A stretch of DNA of 7,413 bases, taken from assembly GCA_014376345.1 (NCBI GenBank), contig JACMRS010000264.1:1-7413 (forward strand), in the 5' to 3' direction. This document shows positions 1 through 6,728 of the stretch, in pieces. The stretch comes from Bacteroidia bacterium (GTDB taxonomy: Bacteria > Bacteroidota > Bacteroidia > NS11-12g > UBA955). How positions within the stretch are numbered: position 1 is the stretch's first letter; each line of letters opens with the position of its first letter. The position numbers and the translations under genes were made by a program. The notes under the pieces are model-generated. The model was given only the letters and a program-made list of their open reading frames with translations. It made no database searches and was not told where the DNA came from.

Positions 1-2
1 AA

Positions 3-452
3 TTCGAAAGTTTTAAAGATCCATTAATAATTATGTTAACTGTTCCACTTGCAATTGCAGGTGCTGTTTTTTCACTTTGGTATTTTAACCAAACACTAAA
101 TATTTTTAGTGAGATCGGAATTATTATGCTTATTGGTCTGGTTACAAAAAACGGAATTTTAATTGTTGAATTTGCAAACCAGTTGCGTGAAAAAGGTGTT
201 GAAAAAACACAAGCAATTAAGGAAGCATCAGTAGCAAGGCTTCGACCAATACTTATGACAAGTCTTGCAACTTCACTTGGCGCTTTGCCTATTGCTGCTG
301 CATTTGGTGCAGCATCTCAAAGTAGAACAGGAATGGGAATTGTAGTAATTGGCGGACTGCTTTTCTCTCTTATTCTGACATTGTTTGTAATACCTGCTAT
401 GTACTTATATATCTCTAAAAAGAAAATTCATCATGAAGAAGCTAAAGCTTAA
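3..452 (+). CDS. RND-family efflux pump, inner-membrane transporter, C-terminal fragment (5' incomplete)
   Basis: This is the last 149 residues of a resistance-nodulation-division (AcrB/MexB-like) proton-driven exporter; the reading frame is open to the window edge, so the gene starts upstream. The fragment begins FESFKDPLII, matching the segment at the start of TM9 in AcrB (YESWSIPF). It continues through the hallmark LVTKNGILIVEFA block; the Lys at 147-149 corresponds to AcrB Lys940 of the proton relay in TM10. The RLRPILMTSLATSLGALP block and two hydrophobic helices (TM11 and TM12) follow, then a short basic and charged cytoplasmic tail (SKKKIHHEEAKA). The protein should act in the inner membrane, pumping drugs or other small molecules through an adaptor and an outer-membrane channel. 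The next gene overlaps it by 20 bp and encodes that channel, so the two are translationally linked in one operon. The substrate cannot be told from this fragment. Family assignment is very secure. Confidence 0.96.
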   Translation, partial: FESFKDPLIIMLTVPLAIAGAVFSLWYFNQTLNIFSEIGIIMLIGLVTKNGILIVEFANQLREKGVEKTQAIKEASVARLRPILMTSLATSLGALPIAAAFGAASQSRTGMGIVVIGGLLFSLILTLFVIPAMYLYISKKKIHHEEAKA

Positions 453-1740
453 TATTGTTTTAATTTTAACCCTTTGCTTTTCTAATATAAAAGCACAAAC
501 TGTCATCACATTGCAGGCTGCAATTGATACTGCATTGTACAATAATCTCGGATTGAGAATCAGCAGAAATGAAGCTGAAATTGCAGATAACAATGCAACA
601 AGGGCTAATGCAGGACAGCTGCCATCTGTTGGTATTGTGGCAGGAACAACGCAATCTAATACCAATCTGACACAGGTTTATAGCACCGGTGGCGAGTTGA
701 ATAAAACCGGCGTAATAAATAAGACTTATAACGGTCAGCTCGGCTTAACCTGGACGCTTTTTGATGGCACCCGAATGTTTGCTACTTATGAAAAATTGCA
801 GGTCTTAAAAAATATGGGAGATCTGAATGTGCAAATGCGCACTGAAGAACTGATTTCTGATGTTACCAATTCCTACAGCAATATGGTAAGACAAAAATTA
901 TTGTTACAAGGCACAAAAAATAATATTACTGTTTATCAGGAAAGAGTGAAACTTTCCAATACCAGAGTTGAGATAGGTAAAGCTGCACGAACAGAATTTC
1001 TTCAGGCTTCTGTCGATTTAAATTCACAGAACAACAATCTTGCTATGCAGGAAACTTCGTATAAAAATTCTGCTGTTGAATTAAACAGGTTAATGATGCG
1101 TCCACCCGCTGCGCTTTTTGATGTTACTGACAGTCTTGAAATTACACCGTCAATAGAACTTGAAAGTCTTTTATCAAAGATAGAAAATGGCAACAGGCAA
1201 TTGCAGCAATTGCGAATGACACAACAACAGCGCGCGCTTGAGTTGCAGGTACAAAAATCATATTCATACCCAAAAGTAGATTTGAATGCAGGGTATAATT
1301 TTGCAAAAAGTTCGTCTTCACAAGGTCTTTTCTTAAAGAATCAGAGTTATGGTCCGCTAGTAGGACTTTCTTTAAACTGGAATGTTTTTAATGGTAATGT
1401 TTTGAGAAAGCAAATCGAAAATTCGAAGATTGTTTTAGAGAACAGTAAGTTGCAATATGATGATGCCGCCAATACTTTGAAAGGCATGCTTGTAAGCGCC
1501 TGGCAGAGATATCATGATGCGGTTTTGTTGTCTGCTGCTGAAAGGGATAATTATAAAATGTCAAATGAAAATCTTCAAATAACAACTGAACGTTTTAAAT
1601 TGAATGAAGCCACAATATTGGAGTTAAAAGATGCGCAGCAAATCAATGAAGCTTCGCTTTTGAGGCTGGCTGATATTTTATACATTGCCAAAACCGCAGA
1701 AACAGAATTAATGTTCATGACCGGGCAGTTGGTTAAATAA
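433..1740 (+). CDS. TolC-family outer-membrane efflux protein
   Basis: A 435-residue outer-membrane efflux protein (OEP/TolC family), the exit duct of the tripartite pump whose RND component ends just upstream. It begins with a clear signal peptide (basic MKKLK, hydrophobic core NIVLILTLCF, probable cleavage after IKA at residue 21), which supports the start at 433. The mature part starts with TLQAAIDTALYNNLGLRISRNE, the usual OEP opening. It then shows two similar halves rich in long amphipathic helices (around residues 120-260 and 335-430) with beta-barrel-like segments between them (for example LGLTWTLFDG near residues 103-112 and VGLSLNWNVFNG near 310-321). The repeated xLxWxxFxG motif marks the two-fold internal repeat typical of TolC. 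Length is normal for the family. The start lies inside the end of the RND gene and has no Shine-Dalgarno sequence, so it probably relies on coupled translation. Substrate unknown. Confidence 0.95.
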   Translation: MKKLKLNIVLILTLCFSNIKAQTVITLQAAIDTALYNNLGLRISRNEAEIADNNATRANAGQLPSVGIVAGTTQSNTNLTQVYSTGGELNKTGVINKTYNGQLGLTWTLFDGTRMFATYEKLQVLKNMGDLNVQMRTEELISDVTNSYSNMVRQKLLLQGTKNNITVYQERVKLSNTRVEIGKAARTEFLQASVDLNSQNNNLAMQETSYKNSAVELNRLMMRPPAALFDVTDSLEITPSIELESLLSKIENGNRQLQQLRMTQQQRALELQVQKSYSYPKVDLNAGYNFAKSSSSQGLFLKNQSYGPLVGLSLNWNVFNGNVLRKQIENSKIVLENSKLQYDDAANTLKGMLVSAWQRYHDAVLLSAAERDNYKMSNENLQITTERFKLNEATILELKDAQQINEASLLRLADILYIAKTAETELMFMTGQLVK

Positions 1741-1763
1741 AAATTTATAATATTACATAACTC

Positions 1764-1810
1764 TTGTTAAACCGACTTATAAATCTGATATAAAATCATA
1801 TTTGTTAAAC
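1764..1810. repeat. Imperfect direct repeat flanking a small hairpin upstream of the cbpA-like gene
   Basis: The 9-bp word TTGTTAAAC occurs at 1764-1772 and again at 1802-1810, 38 bp apart. Each copy is followed by TTAT and then CTGAT (1776-1789 and 1811-1823), so the similarity extends over roughly 22-26 bp with small gaps. Between the copies an inverted repeat, AAATCTGAT at 1781-1789 and ATCATATTT at 1795-1803, could form a 9-bp stem with one mismatch and a 5-nt loop. It might be an operator, a weak terminator for the efflux operon, or chance in AT-rich DNA. I cannot assign a regulator. Confidence 0.35.
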
Positions 1811-1839
1811 TTATCTACCCTGATCCCTTAAAATAGAAT

Positions 1840-1847
1840 TATATTTG
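1840..1847 (+). promoter_or_regulatory. -7 box of a probable promoter for the cbpA-cbpM unit
   Basis: TATATTTG at 1840-1847 matches the Bacteroidota -7 consensus TAnnTTTG exactly and would give a leader of about 20 nt before the ATG at 1873. No TTG lies at the expected -33 position (about 1817-1820 reads ACCC). The promoter may therefore depend on an activator, or the match may be chance. Confidence 0.45.
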
Positions 1848-1872
1848 AATTCTGATTCAGAGTAAATAACAA

Positions 1873-2799
1873 ATGGCTTTTATTGATTACTATAAAACAC
1901 TTGAACTTTCTAAAACCGCCACTGATGCCGACATCAAAAAAGCGTACAGAAAGTTTGCAAGAAAATACCACCCCGATGTCAATCCGGGTGACGATTCATC
2001 TAAGAAAAAATTTCAGGAAGTAAACGAAGCCAATGAGGTGCTGAGTGATCCTGAAAAGCGCAAAAAATACGACAAGTACGGCGAAGAATGGAAACACGCT
2101 GATGCTTATGATAAACAAGGTGGAAAACCCGGTGGGCAGGGCGGTCAGTCGTATGGCGGACAACGTGGCGGCAATCCATTTGGAGGCGGTGGCAACTCTT
2201 ATGGTGGCGATGATGATGGAGATTTTTCAGATTTCTTTGAATCTATGTTCGGCGGCAGAGGCGGTCGTTCCGGTGGCAGAGGAAAATATAAAGGCAACGA
2301 TCTGAATGCGACCCTTCAGTTAAATCTCGAAGATGCCATGACTTCAAAGCAGCAGACAATTACTGTAAATGGAAAAAGCATCCGTCTCACAATTCCTGCA
2401 GGAATAGAAAATGGTCAGACTATTAAAATTGCCGGGCATGGTGGCGATGGCGCTAATGGCGGTCCTAAAGGTGATCTGTTAATCACATTTTCAATTGCAC
2501 CAAATCCAGTTTTCAGAAGAGATGGAAATGATCTTCACAAAAACGTTGATATAGACCTTTATACAGCTGTTTTAGGGGGTGAAATTACTGTGGATACTAT
2601 GGATTCGAAAGTAAAACTAAAAATTGCTCCGGGTACTAAAAATGGCTCTAAAGTAAAACTTAAAGGCAAGGGTGTTCCTGTTTACAAAAAAGAAGGTCAG
2701 GCTGGCGACCTTTATCTATCGTATACAATCGCAATTCCGACTGAGCTTTCCGAGAAAGAAAAAGAACTTTTCACTGAATTATCAAATTTAAGAAAATGA
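1873..2799 (+). CDS. cbpA: CbpA-type DnaJ-family (Hsp40) co-chaperone
   Basis: A 308-residue class B J-domain protein that should stimulate the ATPase of DnaK and deliver unfolded clients to it in the cytoplasm. The J domain covers residues 1-70 (DYYKTLELSKTAT, then the essential HPD at 33-35, then DPEKRKKYDKYG). A Gly-rich linker (residues 83-140) carries DFSDFFESMFGG at 118-129. There is no CxxCxGxG zinc-finger region, so this is not canonical DnaJ. The C-terminal substrate-binding domains follow (PAGIENGQTIKIAGHG, then NPVFRRDGNDL, then TAVLGGEITV, ending with GDLYLSYTIAIP). Length fits CbpA (about 300 residues). The best support for CbpA rather than another DnaJ-like protein is the downstream cbpM-type gene, 1 bp after the stop. 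E. coli CbpA also binds curved DNA; whether this one does cannot be read from the sequence. The start is preceded by an A-rich stretch without a Shine-Dalgarno sequence. Confidence 0.93.
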   Translation: MAFIDYYKTLELSKTATDADIKKAYRKFARKYHPDVNPGDDSSKKKFQEVNEANEVLSDPEKRKKYDKYGEEWKHADAYDKQGGKPGGQGGQSYGGQRGGNPFGGGGNSYGGDDDGDFSDFFESMFGGRGGRSGGRGKYKGNDLNATLQLNLEDAMTSKQQTITVNGKSIRLTIPAGIENGQTIKIAGHGGDGANGGPKGDLLITFSIAPNPVFRRDGNDLHKNVDIDLYTAVLGGEITVDTMDSKVKLKIAPGTKNGSKVKLKGKGVPVYKKEGQAGDLYLSYTIAIPTELSEKEKELFTELSNLRK

Positions 2800-2800
2800 T

Positions 2801-3085
2801 ATGGAAAACGAAACAATCATAAAAGTAGAACAATTCTGCACGCATTATCAGGTGGAGGTGTCGTTTATTGATGCTTTGCAGGAGTATGGACTGGTTGAAT
2901 TAATTTCACGTGAAAAGGAGCGTTTTATCAGCGAAGAACATATCAGAGGTATTGAAAAACTGATCAGACTTCACTACGATTTAGAAGTAAATATGCCCGG
3001 TATCGATGTGATTACACATTTATTGAAAAGAGTTGAGAATTTGCAAACCGAGTTGAATGGTATCAGAAACCGCTTACAGGATTAG
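2801..3085 (+). CDS. cbpM: CbpM-type chaperone modulator, MerR-like helix-turn-helix family
   Basis: A 94-residue protein matching the chaperone modulatory protein CbpM in size, position and motif pattern. The N-terminal part (IIKVEQFCTHYQVEVSFIDALQEYGLVEL, residues 6-34) resembles a MerR-type helix-turn-helix. The middle carries the family pattern EEHIRGIEKLIRLHYDLEVN, followed by MPGIDVITHLLKRVENLQTEL (about residues 45-85), ending in a helix that could be coiled-coil. In E. coli, CbpM binds the J domain of CbpA and blocks its stimulation of DnaK. The gene begins 1 bp after the cbpA stop codon, so the pair is almost certainly co-transcribed and probably translationally coupled. Family assignment rests on motif recall and context rather than a search, but both agree. 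Confidence 0.88.
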   Translation: MENETIIKVEQFCTHYQVEVSFIDALQEYGLVELISREKERFISEEHIRGIEKLIRLHYDLEVNMPGIDVITHLLKRVENLQTELNGIRNRLQD

Positions 3086-3108
3086 ACTTTCAGAGCTTAT
3101 CTAGTCCT
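3078..3108 (+). terminator. Possible hairpin terminator overlapping the cbpM stop codon
   Basis: AGGATTAG at 3078-3085, which includes the stop codon TAG, can pair with CTAGTCCT at 3101-3108 (8 bp with one G-U wobble, plus an A-T pair inside), leaving a loop of about 13 nt. Only a short interrupted T run (TTGTGT) follows, so this is a weak intrinsic terminator at best. The placement between the end of one unit and the promoter of the next is sensible. Confidence 0.35.
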
Positions 3109-3151
3109 TTGTGTCATATTCATTTCACAATTTTAAGGCTGTCTGTTTTAC

Positions 3152-3182
3152 TTGACTGAACGGTTAAATAAGCGTATCTTTG
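3152..3182 (+). promoter_or_regulatory. Bacteroidota-type promoter for the PurF-like/PabA unit
   Basis: TTG at 3152-3154 (-33 element) lies 20 bp before TATCTTTG at 3175-3182, a perfect match to the TAnnTTTG -7 box; the consensus layout is TTTG, about 19 bp, TAnnTTTG. Transcription would begin near 3187-3190, giving a leader of about 22-25 nt before the ATG at 3212. This is the best promoter in the window and should drive the PurF-like gene and the PabA-like gene behind it. Confidence 0.75.
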
Positions 3183-3211
3183 CACTTCATTAATATTTTT
3201 TATAAACGCCC

Positions 3212-5104
3212 ATGAGCGATTCTATAAAGCACGAGTGTGGTATTGCCTTTATCCGACTGTTAAAGCCCCTCGATTATTACCAGCAGAAATACGGTTCACC
3301 ACTTTACGGACTTAAAAAGCTGCAGCTTTTAATGGCCAAGCAAATTAACCGCGGTCAGGATGGTGCCGGTATCGGTGTCATTAAACTCGACCCTCAGTTT
3401 GGCAACCGTTACATCGCCAGAAAAAGAAGCAATTCTACCAACCCGGTTAACGATATTTTTGATGGCGTTAATGCCTCTTTGAAAGAGCTTGACAAAACAA
3501 AAATCAATAACTCATATTACCTTAAAGAAAGCTATCCCTACGCCGGAGAATTAATGCTTGGTCATTTGCGCTACGGCACACATGGCGGAAACAGCATCGA
3601 AAATCTGCACCCTTTTCTGAGACAAAATAACTGGATGTGCAGAAATCTGGTGATTGCAGGTAACTATAATCTGACAAATGTTGACGAGCTTTTTGAGCAA
3701 CTTATTGAACTTGGTCAGCAGCCTAAGCAAATAAGCGACAACGTAACTATGCTTGAAAAAATCGGTCATTTTCTTGATGAAGAAAATGAAAGAATTTTCA
3801 GGAAATACAAAAAAGAAGGTCTTTCGAATTACGATATTACCGAAAAAATAAAAGAAGATCTTTCTGTAGAAAATATTTTGAAAAATGCCTTCAAACGAGT
3901 TGATGGTGGCTTTGCAATGGTTGGAATGATTGGTCATGGTGCTGCTTTTGTTATCCGCGATCCGAATGGTATCCGTCCTGCATATTATTATCAGGATGAA
4001 GATATTCTGGTAGTAGCTAGTGAAAGACCTGCAATTGCTACAACGTTTAACGCTCCGTATGCGCAGATAAAAGAGATTACTCCCGGTTCTGCTCTCATCA
4101 TCAATAAAGATGGCAGCATTGCTGAAAAAGAAATCATGAAACGCAGAGAGCAGAAGTCATGCTCTTTTGAAAGGATTTATTTTTCAAGAGGCAACGACAG
4201 TGAAATTTATGCTGAAAGAAAAGCACTAGGTAGAATACTCGCACCAACCGTACTAGAGAAAATTGGTTACGATCTCGAGAATACTGTTTTCTCATACATT
4301 CCAAATACTGCTGCAACCTCTTTTTATGGTATGCTCGATGGGGTAAATGAGTGGCTTAAAACAAACAGGGCAGAAAGGATTATGGCTGAAAAAGACAGCC
4401 TGACTCCAGAGAAAATCAGTTTGATACTAAATAACCGCATCCGTCGTGAAAAAATACTTGTAAAAGATGCTAAGATGCGCACTTTTATTACTAATGATAA
4501 AGACAGAGAAGACATTGTTGGCCATGCTTACGATGTTACTTACGGCATCATCCGCCCGGGTATTGACAGTCTTGTTATTATTGACGATAGTATAGTACGA
4601 GGCACAACTTTAAAAAGCAGTATTCTTAGAATTCTTGGCAGGCTTCAGCCTAAAAAGATTTTTGTAGTATCCTCAGCACCTCAAATAAGATATCCTGATT
4701 GTTATGGCATTGACATGAGCAGATTGAAGGATTTCGTGGCTTTCAGAGCATTGCTGATGTTATTAAAAGAAAATAACTTAGAGCATAAACTGAATGAAAC
4801 TTATGAGCTTTGTAAATTAGAAATGCAGAAACCGGCAGAGGAAATGGTGAATAAAGTAAACGATCTTTATAATTTATTTACTCCCGAACAGATTTCTGAT
4901 ATGGTAGCTAAAATTGTAACTCCGGAAAATTTCAAACCCGAAGTTCACATTATTTTTCAGACTGTAGAGAACCTGAATAAATCTTGTCCTAAAAATACCG
5001 GCGACTGGTATTTCACTGGAAACTTTCCTACACCGGGAGGAACAAAGGTTGCAAACAGAGCCTTTATTTTCTTTATGGAAGGCAACAAAGCCAGGGCATA
5101 CTAA
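3212..5104 (+). CDS. Divergent amidophosphoribosyltransferase-like protein (PurF family, long Bacteroidota type)
   Basis: A 630-residue PurF-family protein, well above the usual 470-505. Canonical PurF makes 5-phosphoribosylamine from glutamine and PRPP, the first step of purine synthesis. A class II glutaminase domain comes first. Cys9 in KHECGIAF is the likely nucleophile, implying an 8-residue propeptide to be cleaved, as in Bacillus PurF. NRGQDGAG (46-53) and GHLRYGTHGG (117-126) follow; Arg120 should bind glutamine. IAGNYNLTN (148-156) replaces the usual HNGNLTN. RDPNGIRP (249-256) and CSFERIYFSRG (317-327) lead to the phosphoribosyltransferase domain, with the intact PRPP loop LVIIDDSIVRGTT (454-466) and RYPDCYGIDM (493-502). 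The extra length comes from insertions in both domains and a C-terminal extension ending in TGDWYFTGNFPTPGG. Three of the four Fe-S cysteine positions of the Bacillus enzyme are not Cys here. Fold and family are secure; whether it is the working PurF or a paralogue with another role is not, so I give no symbol. Confidence 0.9.
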   Translation: MSDSIKHECGIAFIRLLKPLDYYQQKYGSPLYGLKKLQLLMAKQINRGQDGAGIGVIKLDPQFGNRYIARKRSNSTNPVNDIFDGVNASLKELDKTKINNSYYLKESYPYAGELMLGHLRYGTHGGNSIENLHPFLRQNNWMCRNLVIAGNYNLTNVDELFEQLIELGQQPKQISDNVTMLEKIGHFLDEENERIFRKYKKEGLSNYDITEKIKEDLSVENILKNAFKRVDGGFAMVGMIGHGAAFVIRDPNGIRPAYYYQDEDILVVASERPAIATTFNAPYAQIKEITPGSALIINKDGSIAEKEIMKRREQKSCSFERIYFSRGNDSEIYAERKALGRILAPTVLEKIGYDLENTVFSYIPNTAATSFYGMLDGVNEWLKTNRAERIMAEKDSLTPEKISLILNNRIRREKILVKDAKMRTFITNDKDREDIVGHAYDVTYGIIRPGIDSLVIIDDSIVRGTTLKSSILRILGRLQPKKIFVVSSAPQIRYPDCYGIDMSRLKDFVAFRALLMLLKENNLEHKLNETYELCKLEMQKPAEEMVNKVNDLYNLFTPEQISDMVAKIVTPENFKPEVHIIFQTVENLNKSCPKNTGDWYFTGNFPTPGGTKVANRAFIFFMEGNKARAY

Positions 5105-5127
5105 AAACAGTCAACTTAAAGAAAAGA

Positions 5128-5700
5128 ATGAAGCATCCCATCCTTCTTTTTGACAATTACGATTCGTTTACTTACAATTTAAAGGATTATTTCGGGCAGC
5201 TTGGAGAAGAAGTTATTGTAGTGCGCAACGATGCGATGTCGCTTGATGAACTTATTGAAATTCCTTTTTCAAAACTTGTTATTTCACCCGGACCGAAAAC
5301 GCCTTCAGATGCCGGTATGCTGATGGAAGTAATTGATCATTATCATAACAAACTTCCGATACTTGGAGTGTGTCTTGGTCATCAGGCTTTAGGACAGTAT
5401 TTTGGGTGTAAACTTGAAAAAGCAATCAGGCCAATGCATGGTAAAGTTTCTGAAATTGAACATAATGGTCAGGGTCTCTACCAAAACTTGCCATCGCCGT
5501 TAAAAGTATGCCGTTATCACAGTCTTATTTTGAAAGATTTTGAAGAAGCACCTATAATTCCAACTGCTTTTACTTCCGAAGGAGAGTTGATGTCATTTCA
5601 TCATAAAACTTTACCAATCACCGGTATTCAGTATCATCCTGAAGCTATTTTAACAGATCAGGGGTTGGGCATTTTATTCAACTGGCTCGAAAATTTATAA
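5128..5700 (+). CDS. pabA: PabA/TrpG-type glutamine amidotransferase (aminodeoxychorismate/anthranilate synthase component II)
   Basis: A 190-residue class I glutamine amidotransferase that releases ammonia from glutamine for a chorismate-using partner: PabB for p-aminobenzoate (folate) or TrpE for anthranilate (tryptophan). All family landmarks are present: FDNYDSFTYNL (8-18), VISPGPKTPSDAG (51-63), the nucleophile elbow GVCLGHQALGQ with Cys82, MHGK (103-106), RYHSL (129-133), and the His170-Glu172 dyad in QYHPEA. The usual HPES motif is HPEA here, a mild substitution. Length is normal. MHGK, RYHSL and the tail around ILTDQG look most like PabA as I recall the E. coli protein, but PabA and TrpG cannot be separated reliably by sequence alone, and some bacteria use one protein for both. 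It follows the PurF-like gene by 23 bp on the same strand, so it probably shares its promoter. No pabB or trpE adjoins it. Its last 43 bp overlap the convergent minus-strand gene. Confidence 0.9.
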   Translation: MKHPILLFDNYDSFTYNLKDYFGQLGEEVIVVRNDAMSLDELIEIPFSKLVISPGPKTPSDAGMLMEVIDHYHNKLPILGVCLGHQALGQYFGCKLEKAIRPMHGKVSEIEHNGQGLYQNLPSPLKVCRYHSLILKDFEEAPIIPTAFTSEGELMSFHHKTLPITGIQYHPEAILTDQGLGILFNWLENL

Positions 5701-6728
5701 TTAAAAACCATTTCAATTGGTAGCGGTTTCTTTTCTAAAAGACTTAATGCGTAATATTCTCCGAGTGTTTTTTTTACGTAATTATTGTCTGAATTTATAT
5801 ATTCTATTTCGTTGTCGATTCTATCTTCAGGTTTATAGCGTTGAAGAAAATCCCAATATAAATCATCAAAAATATTAGCAAATTCTTCAAGAATAATTTG
5901 GTCTGCGGTTAACATTTTATAACCAAGTGTTTCGAATGTTGGTTTTTCAATATCGTGTTCCCAGAAAAATTCAAATGGAAATAATTTCAATCCGGGCTCT
6001 TCATATTTTATTACCCATTGAAGAAGGTCTAATTCGCCAGTTACTTCAAGCAAATCAAATTCTTGAATAGCTTCTTTTGCCAAAGGCAGTACTTCTAAAT
6101 TTTCTATGATATATGAAAAATTTGAGTGTAATTTTAAGAATTCATCAACAAAAGAATAATTTAGAATTACATTATCAAAATAAACTTCAGAAAGACTTTT
6201 AAACCTGTCAAGCCATTCTTTTATAAACTCCTTGCTGATAATATCATTTTTTTTATCAATCATCTGATTAAGAGCGGTCAGGTATTTACTTTTCTCGAAA
6301 CTATATGCCAGATCTGCTTTAAAAGAAACCTGTTGGTCTACAAAAATTTTCAGAGAAATATTTTGGAACTGTAAACTGTTTTCATATTCGCTTTTAAAAT
6401 CGTTGCATTGGTGAATATCTGAATAGTTATCTGTTTCTCCATTTTCTCTGAAGAGAATGTTCATGTGCTTCCCAGATTCGTTTCCTACAAAAGTAAATCC
6501 GGGACAGCCGATATTACATAAATTATTGTTGCAAACGCCGAGTTTCTTGATCAAGAAAGTATCTTTTGCAGATTTGAACTTGTTAAATGCAGTTTCAATA
6601 CTCGCAATAAATATTTCTTTGGTAGTATCCATATAAGTCTTAGAACTATCCAAAAGATCATACAGTCTTTTAGAATCCAATGTTTCAAAGCATTGAACGA
6701 TAGCTTGTTTTTTGGTTAATTTTTCCAT
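5658..6728 (-). CDS. Hypothetical protein with a Cys/His cluster
   Basis: A 356-residue protein I do not recognise. It has no signal peptide or membrane segment and looks soluble and cytoplasmic, with many acidic and aromatic residues. The main landmark is near residues 66-108: Cys66, Cys71 and Cys75 in CNNNLCNIGCPGFTFVGNES, then His88, His106 and Cys108 in a segment reading DIHQCNDF. This spacing could bind zinc, but it matches no zinc-finger pattern I know. The rest appears largely helical, with a Trp/Phe-rich acidic stretch around 235-300 (LQWVIKYEEPGLKLFPFEFFWEHD at 236-259). The ATG at 6728 is preceded by A-rich sequence with no Shine-Dalgarno and no recognisable -7 box. The reading frame is long and uninterrupted, with protein-like composition, so it is very likely a real gene. 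It is convergent with pabA and overlaps it by 43 bp, so it probably has its own promoter in the AT-rich region to the right. It may be a lineage-specific accessory gene. Confidence 0.8.
   Translation of the reverse strand: MEKLTKKQAIVQCFETLDSKRLYDLLDSSKTYMDTTKEIFIASIETAFNKFKSAKDTFLIKKLGVCNNNLCNIGCPGFTFVGNESGKHMNILFRENGETDNYSDIHQCNDFKSEYENSLQFQNISLKIFVDQQVSFKADLAYSFEKSKYLTALNQMIDKKNDIISKEFIKEWLDRFKSLSEVYFDNVILNYSFVDEFLKLHSNFSYIIENLEVLPLAKEAIQEFDLLEVTGELDLLQWVIKYEEPGLKLFPFEFFWEHDIEKPTFETLGYKMLTADQIILEEFANIFDDLYWDFLQRYKPEDRIDNEIEYINSDNNYVKKTLGEYYALSLLEKKPLPIEMVFNYKFSSQLNKMPNP

Noticed and set aside
405..665. Minus-strand open frames opposite the RND/TolC junction
   Set aside because: They are shadows of the two conserved plus-strand genes, whose motifs and signal peptide fix the real frames.
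2045..2305. Open frame of 86 residues on the plus strand inside the cbpA-like gene
   Set aside because: It lies in another frame over the Gly-rich linker, where repetitive GGT/GGC codons keep alternative frames open; the encoded sequence has no protein-like features.
1873..3085. cbpA-cbpM considered as canonical dnaJ plus a MerR regulator
   Set aside because: The DnaJ zinc-finger CxxCxGxG repeats are absent and the second protein has the size and motif pattern of CbpM without a MerR effector domain.
3551..3937. Open frame of 128 residues on the minus strand opposite the PurF-like gene
   Set aside because: It is antisense to a clearly conserved coding region, has an odd Phe/Ile-rich composition and no promoter of its own.
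5704..5738. Weak stem AAACC/GGTTT followed by a T-rich run after the pabA stop, as a terminator
   Set aside because: Only five pairs with a long loop, and it lies within the coding region of the minus-strand gene; too weak to list as a terminator.
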